From the NCBI GenBank assembly GCA_024206355.1, contig JAAGZM010000492.1:1-7354 (forward strand): 7,354 nt of DNA. Direction: 5' to 3'. The notes beneath the pieces are model-generated. The model made no database searches and was not told where the DNA came from. It saw nothing but the letters and a program-made list of their open reading frames with translations. Origin of the DNA: Gammaproteobacteria bacterium (lineage in GTDB: Bacteria > Pseudomonadota > Gammaproteobacteria > Enterobacterales > GCA-2746155). Position numbers and translations under genes: made by a program. Below, piece after piece: positions 1 through 6,519 of the stretch (the stretch's first letter is position 1; each line of letters starts with the position of its first letter).

Positions 1-670
1 ATAATTTTTCAAAAAAAGCAGCCATGCCGATTGGATTAAAGCCTGCTTTAGCTAAGGTGACAATACCAATTCTATCTGCCTCAGATTCATTGGTTCGAGT
101 ATGATTGATCATTACCTGATCCGCACCTGCTAGAATACCTGTTAAGGTTGCCATTCCAGCTTCTGCATCTTGCATCATGACGAGAATAGAACCAAGAGTT
201 GCAAGCATCATAGGCATGCTTAATTGTGACTGTTGCTCTAATCTTCTCGCTAGGTGTCTTTGTGTAACATGTGCTATTTCATGAGCCATAACACCTGCTA
301 ACTCACTTTCATTCTTTGCATTTTGAACTAATCCACTATTAATACCTATATATCCTCCAGGCATAGCAAAAGCATTAATGGCAGGATCATTGATGACAAA
401 GAAGTAGAATTGTCTATTCTCTGCATCTTCATTAGAAGCTACAAGACGAAAACCTAAATTATTAATGTAGGTTCTAACTTGCGGATCATCGATGACTGGT
501 AACTGTTGACGTAAAAATCTTATATAGTTATCACCTAACTCCTGCTCGAAATTTAAAGGAAGTAGTTTATTGATACTACTTCCCATATCAGGAAGTTCAT
601 TACTACTAGCACTGACCATCGGTAAGATTAATACGAGTGATAAAAGAAGCTGAATTTTGATTAATTTCAT
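1..670 (-). CDS. bepA: BepA-like periplasmic M48 metalloprotease, N-terminal part (cut by left edge)
   Basis: Zinc metalloprotease and chaperone of the periplasm, which in E. coli (BepA/YfgC) helps assemble or degrade outer-membrane proteins such as LptD stalled at the BAM complex. I translated 223 codons from ATG at 670-668 with no stop before the window edge. Residues 1-21 form a Sec signal peptide: MKLIK, a hydrophobic run, then VSA before a probable cut at 21/22. The zinc motif HEIAH is at residues 130-134 and the third ligand lies in ESEAD at 195-199. H130, H134 and E195 keep the same spacing as H136, H140 and E201 of E. coli BepA. The family's C-terminal TPR domain would lie beyond the window. 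The ribosome site is weak (GGAAAG about 12 bases upstream). It is divergent from perM, as in E. coli. Other M48 proteins such as LoiP are less likely because of this synteny. Confidence 0.92.
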   Translation of the reverse strand, partial: MKLIKIQLLLSLVLILPMVSASSNELPDMGSSINKLLPLNFEQELGDNYIRFLRQQLPVIDDPQVRTYINNLGFRLVASNEDAENRQFYFFVINDPAINAFAMPGGYIGINSGLVQNAKNESELAGVMAHEIAHVTQRHLARRLEQQSQLSMPMMLATLGSILVMMQDAEAGMATLTGILAGADQVMINHTRTNESEADRIGIVTLAKAGFNPIGMAAFFEKL

Positions 671-787
671 TCTAATGGTGTCTTTCCAATGGTTTTGAAC
701 ATTGCTGGTATTAGTGAATTCTATTATCAGGCAATATACCATATTATTTAATCAAGCAGAATTATATCGAGACTGATACACTTAATT

Positions 788-793
788 TATAAT
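788..793 (+). promoter_or_regulatory. candidate -10 box for perM
   Basis: A perfect TATAAT stands 76 bases before the perM ATG in the bepA-perM divergent spacer. No good -35 hexamer is found 15-19 bases upstream (the 17-base position reads TATCGA), so this is a motif match only. On the other strand GATAAT (728-723) is a possible bepA -10, again with a poor -35. Confidence 0.35.
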
Positions 794-857
794 AGATGTC
801 GAATTAATAAAAAAGTTTCAAAAACATCAAAAAAGCAAGAAATAGCAAAGTAATAAT

Positions 858-862
858 AGGAG
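858..862 (+). promoter_or_regulatory. ribosome binding site of perM
   Basis: AGGAG lies 7 bases before ATG 870 but only 4 bases before the in-frame TTG 867. This spacing favours ATG 870 as the true start. Confidence 0.8.
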
Positions 863-869
863 TTCATTG

Positions 870-1931
870 ATGTCAGGATTGTTTGCTAATTGGTTTCGAA
901 GAAAATTTTCAAACCCTCAAGCGGTAGTTTTAGGGATGCTGTTGATATTTGGTTTTGCAATCGTATTGACTCTTGGGGATATTTTAAACCCGCTTTTTAT
1001 TGCGATTGTTTTTGCCTACCTTCTTGAATGGGTTGCATCGGCGATTAATAATAAAGGTTGCCCTAAAGGCATTGCAGTCCTATCTGTTTTTACAGGTTTT
1101 ATTGCCTTATTGCTGACGACCGTATTTGTTTTTATTCCACTCATTTGGAAACAGGTAAATGAAATTCCAAAAATTTTGGAAAAAGGAAAAGAAAAGCTCA
1201 TTCAGTTATCTAAAGAATATCCAGACTTCATCTCAGAACAGCAGATAACTGATTTAATTGCATCGGTATCTGATATTGGTGGTCTTGGGCAGGCAGTATT
1301 ATCTGCTTCAGTGAATTCATTAATCAGTGTTATGGCTTTGTTGATTTATCTATTTATTGTACCTTTATTAGTATTTTTCTTAATGAAAGATAAACAAATT
1401 ATTCTCGATTGGTGCAAATTATGGTTACCCAAAGATCGTAATATGGCAGATCGTGTTTGGGCTGAAGTAAATATTCAAATTGGTAATTATGTTCGCGGTA
1501 AAATTGCTGAAATATTGATTGTTGGTGCAGTCACTTATATTGCATTTGCCTATATGGGACTAAATTACGCATTTTTATTAAGTGTGCTAGTCGGGTTTTC
1601 TGTATTAATCCCTTATATTGGCGCAGCAGTTGTAACCATTCCTATTGCACTAATTGGATATTTCCAATGGGGGTTTGAAACACCTCTATGGACATTGTTA
1701 ATCACGCATGGAATTATTCAGGCACTTGATGGGAATCTCTTAGTACCTATACTCTTTTCTGAAGCAGTAAACTTACATCCTGTGGCTATTATTTCTGCTG
1801 TTCTTCTATTTGGAGGAATATGGGGCTTTTGGGGTGTGTTTTTTGCCATACCGCTCGCCACTTTAGTCAACGCCGTAATGAGTGCATGGCAAGAGAATTC
1901 AACAGAAGATCATAATATTTCTGAAGCATAA
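870..1931 (+). CDS. perM: PerM-type AI-2E family inner-membrane protein
   Basis: Polytopic inner-membrane protein of the AI-2E transporter family (formerly UPF0118). Family members have been linked to autoinducer-2 export or to cation/proton antiport; the substrate of PerM itself is not established, so none is assigned here. It is 353 residues from ATG 870, the usual family length of about 350. Likely membrane segments lie near residues 18-57 (two), 68-93, 150-171, 213-230, 232-264, 272-290 and 303-337, with a charged soluble stretch at about 94-148. Family-type motifs are visible: VPLLVFFLMKD at 164-174, NYVRGK at 206-211, IPYIGA at 247-252, LDGNLLVP at 286-293 and LHPVAII at 302-308. The gene is divergent from bepA, as in E. 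coli. Its last 22 bases overlap the 3' end of the convergent PIN-PhoH gene, and no terminator hairpin is visible there. Confidence 0.9.
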   Translation: MSGLFANWFRRKFSNPQAVVLGMLLIFGFAIVLTLGDILNPLFIAIVFAYLLEWVASAINNKGCPKGIAVLSVFTGFIALLLTTVFVFIPLIWKQVNEIPKILEKGKEKLIQLSKEYPDFISEQQITDLIASVSDIGGLGQAVLSASVNSLISVMALLIYLFIVPLLVFFLMKDKQIILDWCKLWLPKDRNMADRVWAEVNIQIGNYVRGKIAEILIVGAVTYIAFAYMGLNYAFLLSVLVGFSVLIPYIGAAVVTIPIALIGYFQWGFETPLWTLLITHGIIQALDGNLLVPILFSEAVNLHPVAIISAVLLFGGIWGFWGVFFAIPLATLVNAVMSAWQENSTEDHNISEA

Positions 1932-3334
1932 TCTGCAAGGCGAGAGCGTTCTCCTATCTTGAGTGTAATATGTCCACTGTGTTGCCAGTCTTTGAAATGG
2001 TCGACTACATAGGTTATTCCTGAACTAGTTTCTGTGAGGTAAGGGGTATCTATCTGTGCAACATTACCAAGACAAACAACTTTTGTTCCCGGGCCTGCAC
2101 GTGTAATCAATGTTTTCATTTGTTTCGGTGTGAGATTTTGAGCTTCATCGATAATGATAAATTTATTGAGGAATGTTCTGCCACGCATGAAATTAAGTGA
2201 ACGAATTTTTATCCATCGAGAAAGTAAGTCTTGAGTTGCAGCTTGACGCCACTCATCTTGCCCATCTGTAGGTGATAGTACCTCAAGGTTATCCATTAAA
2301 GCACCCATCCAAGGTGTCATTTTTTCTTCTTCTGTTCCAGGTAAGAACCCTATATCTTCACCAACAGAGACAGTTACTCTTGTCATAACCACTTCTTTAT
2401 AGAGTTTCTTTTCAATGGTCTGTTCTAGTGCAGCGGCTAGTGTCAGCAGTGTTTTTCCTGTACCTGCAGTACCTTGTAGACTGATAAAGTCAATATCTGG
2501 GTCCATCAATAGATTCAGTGCAAAGTTTTGCTCTCTGTTTCTAGCGTTTATTCCCCAGATACTATTATTTCTATTTTGATAATCACGGGCAACTTCAATA
2601 ATGGCTTCCTGAGGATCTACTGACTGCACAATAGCTTGGAAATTTTCACCGTCCACTCCATTAAAGAGACAGTTTCTGGGGTACCATTTGGAGACGGAAG
2701 GGCCATTTATCTTATAAAATGTTCGGCCTTCTTCTTTCCAAGAGTCAATGTGCTTTCCGTGATTTTCCCAGAAATCAGTATCGAGCTCAAATATGCCTGT
2801 ATAAAGAAGCTCTATATCATCTAGAACTCTGTCATTATTATAGTCCTCAACATGTAATCCCAATATGGCTGCTTTGATGCGCATATTGATATCTTTTGAG
2901 ATAAGTGTAACAGTTTGGTCGTCATATTTGCTCTGAAGTTCTTTGGCGAAACTTAAGATGCTATTATCAGGTTTACTTCCTGGTAAGCTGCTTGGAAGTG
3001 AATTTGTGGCCTCCTGGGTTTGGAAATAAAGCCTACCACTAGCCGGTTTCGCGCTTTCCTCGTTAGTTTCAGACCAGTTCATCGTATCAAGGATTAATCC
3101 ATCGTCAATATTGAGATTTTCATGATCCATGAGTTGATCTATAAACCGACTGGCTTGACGGGCGTTGCGAGCAACTTCAGAAAGGCCTTTTTTTCCAGCA
3201 TCAAGTTCTTCAAGAACGGTCATTGGGATGTAGATATTGTGCTCAGAAAATCTGAATATAGCAGTGGGATCGTGCATCAATACGTTGGTATCTATGACAA
3301 AAATGCGTTTACCTTCAATGATTTGCTTAGTCAT
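1910..3334 (-). CDS. PIN-PhoH fusion protein (PhoH family ATPase with N-terminal PIN RNase domain)
   Basis: A 474-residue two-domain protein. The N-terminal PIN domain (about 10-165) starts with FVIDTNVLMHDP and keeps acidic residues expected to bind metal: D15, E42/E43, D123 and D148. The C-terminal PhoH ATPase domain (about 260-474) has Walker A GTAGTGKT at 288-295, Walker B IIIDEAQN at 393-400 and an arginine-containing GERSRLADYA at 461-470. PIN-PhoH proteins (PhoH2 in mycobacteria, YlaK in Bacillus) are linked to ATP-dependent RNA unwinding and RNA cleavage; the specific target here is unknown. It is the second gene of an operon after gcvR: its strong AGGAGG site overlaps the gcvR stop codon and only 9 bases separate the two genes. 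Its last 22 bases overlap perM. No catalytic residue appears lost. It is not the shorter PhoH/YbeZ type, which lacks a PIN domain. Confidence 0.93.
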   Translation of the reverse strand: MTKQIIEGKRIFVIDTNVLMHDPTAIFRFSEHNIYIPMTVLEELDAGKKGLSEVARNARQASRFIDQLMDHENLNIDDGLILDTMNWSETNEESAKPASGRLYFQTQEATNSLPSSLPGSKPDNSILSFAKELQSKYDDQTVTLISKDINMRIKAAILGLHVEDYNNDRVLDDIELLYTGIFELDTDFWENHGKHIDSWKEEGRTFYKINGPSVSKWYPRNCLFNGVDGENFQAIVQSVDPQEAIIEVARDYQNRNNSIWGINARNREQNFALNLLMDPDIDFISLQGTAGTGKTLLTLAAALEQTIEKKLYKEVVMTRVTVSVGEDIGFLPGTEEEKMTPWMGALMDNLEVLSPTDGQDEWRQAATQDLLSRWIKIRSLNFMRGRTFLNKFIIIDEAQNLTPKQMKTLITRAGPGTKVVCLGNVAQIDTPYLTETSSGITYVVDHFKDWQHSGHITLKIGERSRLADYASEIL

Positions 3335-3339
3335 GAAAA

Positions 3340-3345
3340 CCTCCT
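3340..3345 (-). promoter_or_regulatory. ribosome binding site of the PIN-PhoH gene, inside the gcvR stop
   Basis: A perfect AGGAGG reads 3345 to 3340, five bases before ATG 3334-3332. Two of its bases belong to the gcvR TAG stop (3346-3344), so ribosomes ending gcvR sit on this site. Translational coupling is inferred. Confidence 0.85.
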
Positions 3346-3880
3346 ATAGAAGACCTTTCATAGGTTCTATGCTGGCATCAAGGTTCAGATCATCACAAAA
3401 TGATGTAAAGCGATCTCTTAAGTCAGCAATATGCATACTCACAGGAATGTTGACTGTCATATTAATGACTAGCATTGGTGCTGCAGTATGTGGAGCTTTG
3501 TAACTATCAGTCTGTAAATTTTCGATATTGATTGATTGGCTAGAAAAGAATGTTGAGATATCTTTAATGATTCCTGGGCTGTCCACTGAAATTACTTGAA
3601 CACCATAAGGCATTAAGTTGCTCTTATTAAGAGGCATTTCAGTGCGTTTTACTAAAGTCATTAACCCTTCTTTTTTCTCTAAGACACCCAAAGCCGTTTC
3701 AAACTTAGCAATAGAGTTCCAACTGCCTGCGATCATCATAATGACAGCAAATTCACCGCCGAGCACAGCCATACGACTATCGACAACATTACAGCAATTT
3801 TCACTGGAGATTGTCGATAGTTCATTAGCTATTCCGGGTTTGTCAGCACCAAGTACTGATACAACAAGATAATTTTCCAT
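3344..3880 (-). CDS. gcvR: GcvR-like ACT-domain regulator of glycine cleavage
   Basis: A 178-residue cytoplasmic protein made of two ACT domains, at about residues 3-80 and 92-172. Each begins with the ligand-loop pattern of the family: GADKPGI at 11-17 and SVDSPGI at 98-104. In E. coli GcvR (190 residues) binds the activator GcvA and blocks activation of the gcv operon when glycine is low. There is no DNA-binding domain, which fits an anti-activator. No gcvA or gcv operon gene lies in the window, so the role rests on domain layout, length and synteny with the dapA-bamC locus. ATG 3880-3878 has only a weak AAAGA-type site upstream. The PIN-PhoH gene follows in the same operon. A generic double-ACT sensor is the alternative reading. 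Confidence 0.83.
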   Translation of the reverse strand: MENYLVVSVLGADKPGIANELSTISSENCCNVVDSRMAVLGGEFAVIMMIAGSWNSIAKFETALGVLEKKEGLMTLVKRTEMPLNKSNLMPYGVQVISVDSPGIIKDISTFFSSQSINIENLQTDSYKAPHTAAPMLVINMTVNIPVSMHIADLRDRFTSFCDDLNLDASIEPMKGLL

Positions 3881-3885
3881 TAGCT

Positions 3886-3903
3886 ATTCTTTTTAAAGAG
3901 AAT
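3886..3903. repeat. 18-base near-perfect palindrome just upstream of gcvR
   Basis: The sequence between ATTCT and AGAAT reads nearly the same on both strands, with one mismatched pair (positions 3891 and 3898). It ends 5 bases before the gcvR ATG and contains the only Shine-Dalgarno-like AAAGA. It could be an operator or an RNA hairpin hiding the ribosome site, or be chance in AT-rich DNA. Confidence 0.35.
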
Positions 3904-3911
3904 GAATGTTT

Positions 3912-3939
3912 ATTATCACTCAGAAGCAGCTTGTTTGAA
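3912..3939 (-). promoter_or_regulatory. candidate sigma-70 promoter of the gcvR operon
   Basis: Reading leftward, TTCAAA (3939-3934), a 16-base spacer and GATAAT (3917-3912) resemble a -35/-10 pair (4 of 6 and 5 of 6). A transcript would start near 3905, about 25 bases before gcvR. On the other strand, TTGTTT (3931) with TAAATT (3954) is a weak candidate for bamC. Confidence 0.35.
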
Positions 3940-4005
3940 AATAAAAAATGACTTAAATTAGTAATTTTTTCAAAATAAGCAAATAGGAAGCAATTGCCTT
4001 GAACG

Positions 4006-4134
4006 ATTATCCCTTAATGTGGTCATAAATTAGGAGAAAATCTGGGTCGCAATCCTTTAGGAATAAGGTTACCATTGCCATCTTTGTGGAAAGCAGAATT
4101 CAAAGAAATTATTTTAATCAGGAGTTACAATTGA
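4006..4134 (+). pseudogene. dapA: decayed 3' end of dapA (4-hydroxy-tetrahydrodipicolinate synthase)
   Basis: Dihydrodipicolinate synthase makes the lysine/diaminopimelate precursor; here only a C-terminal relic seems left. From 4018 to the TGA at 4132-4134 the frame is open and contains HKLG (4024-4035) and then GIRLPL (4060-4077), followed by LWKAEFKEIIL (4084-4116). DapA proteins end with a conserved G(I/L)RLP(L/M) stretch followed by a final amphipathic helix, preceded by an NPIPVKWA-type segment and an LG. A possible trace of the latter (IIP, 4006-4014) is followed by an in-frame TAA at 4015. The position is exactly where dapA sits in E. coli and Pseudomonas, between gcvR and bamC. No active-site part (YxxxS/T or lysine motif) is present, and nothing dapA-like is visible between 3905 and 4005. 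The call rests on remembered family motifs and synteny. Confidence 0.52.
4120..4124 (+). promoter_or_regulatory. ribosome binding site of bamC (decides the TTG start)
   Basis: AGGAG stands 6 bases before TTG 4131. It lies within the final codons of the dapA relic, as expected for a formerly coupled dapA-bamC gene pair. The GTG at 4086, which would give a longer protein, has no comparable site. Confidence 0.8.
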
Positions 4135-5219
4135 GAAGAGCGTTAAAAACAATCGTTTTTATGTCACTAGGTTTACTAGGTGGCTGTAGTTGGATTGTAG
4201 GTGAAGGGGAGCTTTTTGATAGCTCTGAATATGATTACACCAATGCTGAAATTACTAAAGAACTTGAGGTTCCTGAGTCTATTGGCGAATCGAATGAGCA
4301 AGATCACTTTTTGGTTCCAGACCTAGAGGATGGTGCTAAAGGCGTAGTCTATGGCGTTGACCAAGACGTCATGGCGCCAATGCAGGTATTAACACTTGGT
4401 AATAAAGTGAGAGCTAATACCAGTAGTGACAGTTCCGCAGCGTATGTAATTGAGTCTGAAATAAAGATATGGGATGCGGTTGAGCGATTTCTTATTGAAG
4501 AAAATATTCCTACGATTGAAAAAGACATTTCCTCAGGAACAGTAACAACTGGGTGGGCATTAAAGGAAGATGATTCATTTTGGAATGGTGAGATCACTGC
4601 CTGGCGATATCGGTATCAAATAAAGGTTGGAGATGCAGAACGTTCGAATGAAAGCACTATCTTTGTTAAAATGCTCAATGCTGAAGAGTTTGTTGATGAC
4701 ACAAGTAGTTGGCGCATTATTAAAGACACTCAACGGGTCGAAACAGAATTTTTAAATAGCATTTTGGGATTCATGTATGTTGAAGATCTGCAATCAAGCA
4801 GGGCACTCGTAAATCAGTCTGGAATAGGCGGAATTAATATTTCACTCGGCACAGATAATGATAATAACCCAGCTTTAATCACATCATCTAACTTTGAACA
4901 TGTGTGGACGCGTATTCCTATCTCTTTAAATATATTAAATATCACCGTGAACGACCAAGATAGATCACAGGGTTTATTTTTTATTAATAATAAAGATGCT
5001 AATGAAGGCTTCTTTTCATCATTAGCATTTTGGTCATCTAATGATGTTAAAACCCTAGATTTACCAAAGGAAGGAAATTACGTCATTAAGGTCTCGAAGA
5101 AAGGTGAGGGTGTTAGCATGACATTCATGGATAATGAAGAGAATGCTTTATCAGCTGAGGTTTTATCTCAGAATTTCGCTATGCTTGCTAAAGTATTCAA
5201 GTCTCGAGCATTAGATTAA
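4131..5219 (+). CDS. bamC: BamC, outer-membrane lipoprotein of the BAM complex
   Basis: Lipoprotein subunit (NlpB) of the BAM complex, which inserts beta-barrel proteins into the outer membrane. With the TTG start it has 362 residues (E. coli BamC: 344). The lipoprotein signal is MRRALK, a hydrophobic core, then LGGC with the lipidated cysteine at 19. Residues 20-100 are low-complexity and acidic, matching the extended BamD-binding segment, including an ITKELEVPESI stretch. Two helix-grip domains follow at about 105-220 and 246-360. The second contains NFEHVWTRIPISL (254-266) and DQDRSQG (275-281), which match E. coli BamC (FNVVWQRLP, DSTRSQG). An in-frame GTG at 4086 would add 15 residues before the signal peptide and is rejected. 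The start TTG overlaps the TGA of the dapA relic (TTGA). In relatives bamC is the second gene after dapA; here it must use another promoter, and only weak candidates are visible in 3905-4085. Confidence 0.93.
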   Translation: MRRALKTIVFMSLGLLGGCSWIVGEGELFDSSEYDYTNAEITKELEVPESIGESNEQDHFLVPDLEDGAKGVVYGVDQDVMAPMQVLTLGNKVRANTSSDSSAAYVIESEIKIWDAVERFLIEENIPTIEKDISSGTVTTGWALKEDDSFWNGEITAWRYRYQIKVGDAERSNESTIFVKMLNAEEFVDDTSSWRIIKDTQRVETEFLNSILGFMYVEDLQSSRALVNQSGIGGINISLGTDNDNNPALITSSNFEHVWTRIPISLNILNITVNDQDRSQGLFFINNKDANEGFFSSLAFWSSNDVKTLDLPKEGNYVIKVSKKGEGVSMTFMDNEENALSAEVLSQNFAMLAKVFKSRALD

Positions 5220-5226
5220 ACGTTAA

Positions 5227-5243
5227 ACTAGAATCCTCAGTTG
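5227..5243 (+). repeat. left terminal inverted repeat of the small element
   Basis: Its inner 13 bases (5231-5243) are a perfect inverted copy of 5447-5459. The outermost bases differ from the right end by one substitution and one extra base. It directly follows TTAA, three bases after the bamC stop codon. Confidence 0.6.
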
Positions 5244-5245
5244 AC

Positions 5246-5349
5246 CGGCTCACAATTATGATTATGTACTTCACAACAGCAACTTACAGAAGGATTAGTA
5301 TTCATCCTTGAGTGAGTTTGCCTATGCATTTGATTGCACGTTTTTTTAG
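5246..5349 (+). pseudogene. possible transposase C-terminal relic, frameshifted
   Basis: One frame (5246-5308) gives RLTIMIMYF, then TTATYRRISIHP before a TGA at 5309-5311. Moving to the frame of 5308 gives LSEFAYAFDCTFF and then TAG at 5347-5349. Joined by one frameshift near 5306-5308, this resembles the end of IS1380-family transposases, where a TLRLKLLKIGA-type strand is followed by RR(V/I)-x-(I/F), a short hydrophobic step, and a final S-A-x-P-Y-x-x-x-F. The match is short and from memory, but order and spacing agree, and it lies within a segment with transposon-like ends. Confidence 0.35.
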
Positions 5350-5446
5350 ACTCATTGGCTTGACGGCAAAAGCCTTATATAGAATGACTATGAACGGCTT
5401 TCTAGTCGGCGCCACTAAGCCTAAAAAATACACACTCAAACTCGTC

Positions 5447-5462
5447 CAACTGAGGATTCAGG
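5447..5462 (-). repeat. right terminal inverted repeat of the small element
   Basis: Read on the minus strand it begins CCTGAATCC and contains the 13-base core shared with the left end. The outer TTAA (5463-5466) contains the ispB stop codon, so the element edge touches that gene without cutting it. Confidence 0.6.
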
Positions 5463-6431
5463 TTAAAACTTTCTCTTAACGGATAAGTCAGCCAAAGCAA
5501 CTAGTGCTTCCTTGTAAGGGGAGGTAGGAAGTAATTCTAATGCAGCTTTTGCCATTACAATCTCTTGCTCTGCTTGCTCAATAGTTTTCTCTAGAGCTCC
5601 CGTTTCTCTAATCGCTAATGTAATTTCTTCCAGATGCTTTAAACCACCGTGTTTAATAGCATTTTTTATCATCTCAGCTTGTTTTACGGTGCCAAGTTGC
5701 ATCGCAAGAATAAGTGGTAAAGTAGGCTTGCCCTCAGCTAAATCATCACCAACATTTTTACCCAGTTCTTCAGCATCTGCGCTGTAATCGAGGGCATCAT
5801 CTACTAGCTGAAATGCATTTCCAAGGTGTAAACCAAAAGTTGCCATTGCATCTTCTAAAGGCTTCTCTGCATCCGAAATAATAGCACCTAGGCGTGTTGC
5901 TGCTTCAAAAAGAGTTGCTGTTTTATGATGAATTACGTCTAAGTAACTCTCAATACTAGTGTCAGGATCATTACAATTCATTAATTGCAGAACTTCGCCT
6001 TCAGCAATAATGTTCGTCGTGTTAGATAAAACCTCCATGACACGTAGATTTTTTACTTCAACCATCATTTGAAATGAACGTGAATAGAGATAATCACCGA
6101 CTAAAACGCTAGCAGCGTTGCCAAATAGTGCATTAGCAGTTTCATTGCCCCTACGTAAATCTGACTCATCAACTACATCATCATGTAAAAGTGTTGCAGT
6201 ATGAATAAATTCAATAACGGCCGCTAGGTTAATATGCTGTTGCCCGTTATAGGCGAGTGCCTTAGCGACAATAGCTAAAAGCATAGGCCTTAGACGTTTC
6301 CCACCGTTATTTATGATATAGTATCCAAGTTGATTGACTAATGATACATCAGAGCTCAGGCGTTCTATAATCAATGTATCGATTGCTGACATTTCTGCAG
6401 ACATCAACTCACTAATTGTTTTAAAATCCAT
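5463..6431 (-). CDS. ispB: octaprenyl diphosphate synthase (IspB)
   Basis: Long-chain trans-prenyl diphosphate synthase that extends farnesyl diphosphate with isopentenyl diphosphate to make the ubiquinone side chain; cytosolic and usually essential. From ATG 6431 it has 322 residues (E. coli: 323). The substrate-binding GGKRLRP is at 43-49, the first aspartate-rich motif DDVVD at 84-88 (within LLHDDVVDESDLRRG), GEVLQL at 145-150 and the second aspartate-rich motif DDALD at 211-215. The residue five before the first motif is the small A79, as in E. coli IspB, which fits a long product; chain length cannot be read more exactly. An in-frame TTG at 6434 is possible, but the Shine-Dalgarno spacing favours ATG 6431. 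It is divergent from rplU, as in E. coli. Its stop codon lies in the TTAA flanking the small element. Confidence 0.96.
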   Translation of the reverse strand: MDFKTISELMSAEMSAIDTLIIERLSSDVSLVNQLGYYIINNGGKRLRPMLLAIVAKALAYNGQQHINLAAVIEFIHTATLLHDDVVDESDLRRGNETANALFGNAASVLVGDYLYSRSFQMMVEVKNLRVMEVLSNTTNIIAEGEVLQLMNCNDPDTSIESYLDVIHHKTATLFEAATRLGAIISDAEKPLEDAMATFGLHLGNAFQLVDDALDYSADAEELGKNVGDDLAEGKPTLPLILAMQLGTVKQAEMIKNAIKHGGLKHLEEITLAIRETGALEKTIEQAEQEIVMAKAALELLPTSPYKEALVALADLSVKRKF

Positions 6432-6439
6432 CAACTCTA

Positions 6440-6444
6440 CTTCC
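6440..6444 (-). promoter_or_regulatory. ribosome binding site of ispB
   Basis: GGAAG reads 6444 to 6440, eight bases before ATG 6431 and five before TTG 6434. The longer spacing is nearer to optimum, so ATG is preferred. Confidence 0.65.
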
Positions 6445-6519
6445 GTTTTTATACGATTAATTTATATCAAGAAAGATACCAACAGGAATGCTAAGGTGTA
6501 CTCAGATTTGGGTCAAGCT

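Larger units (their letters stand above)
5227..5462. mobile_element. small TTAA-flanked element, probably an internally deleted IS (IS1380-like ends)
   Basis: This 236-base segment separates the convergent ends of bamC and ispB. It is bounded by inverted repeats sharing a perfect 13-base core (GAATCCTCAGTTG at 5231-5243, its complement at 5447-5459) and by TTAA on both outer sides (5223-5226, 5463-5466). Read inward, the ends are ACTAGAATCC on the left and CCTGAATCC on the right. Ends beginning CCT next to TTAA recall the IS1380 family (relatives of piggyBac); that family call is from memory. It holds no intact transposase, but a possible transposase tail (5246-5349). A hairpin with arms AAAGCC (5369-5374) and GGCTTT (5396-5401), with inner ATAG/CTAT pairing, lies in the right half and could end transcription of one or both neighbours. 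A structured RNA or chance inverted repeat are alternatives. Confidence 0.5.

Noticed and set aside
1910..1931. A 22-base overlap between the perM and PIN-PhoH 3' ends as a sign of truncation
   Set aside because: Both proteins are of normal family length with intact C-terminal motifs, so this is an ordinary convergent overlap.
2636..3503. Several plus-strand ORFs of 62-88 codons antisense to the PIN-PhoH and gcvR genes
   Set aside because: They are shadows of well-conserved minus-strand genes with no independent support.
4086..4130. Upstream GTG start adding 15 residues to BamC
   Set aside because: It would place 15 residues before the lipoprotein signal, lacks a ribosome site and overlaps the dapA relic in another frame. 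TTG 4131 with AGGAG six bases upstream fits better.
5237..5329. A 30-codon minus-strand ORF rich in Cys and His (CCC, HNHNC), which looks metal-binding
   Set aside because: It is antisense to the proposed transposase tail, has no ribosome site and ends inside the left inverted repeat. Composition alone is not enough.
5227..5462. 6S RNA, tmRNA or integron attC site in the bamC-ispB gap
   Set aside because: The long inverted ends suggested a structured RNA or recombination site, but none of the conserved internal motifs of these classes was recognised; TTAA flanks fit a transposable element better.
5324..5479. A 51-codon plus-strand ORF starting MHLIARFF
   Set aside because: It crosses the right end of the small element and runs into the antisense of ispB, with only a weak GAGTGAG upstream. 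Probably a chance ORF.
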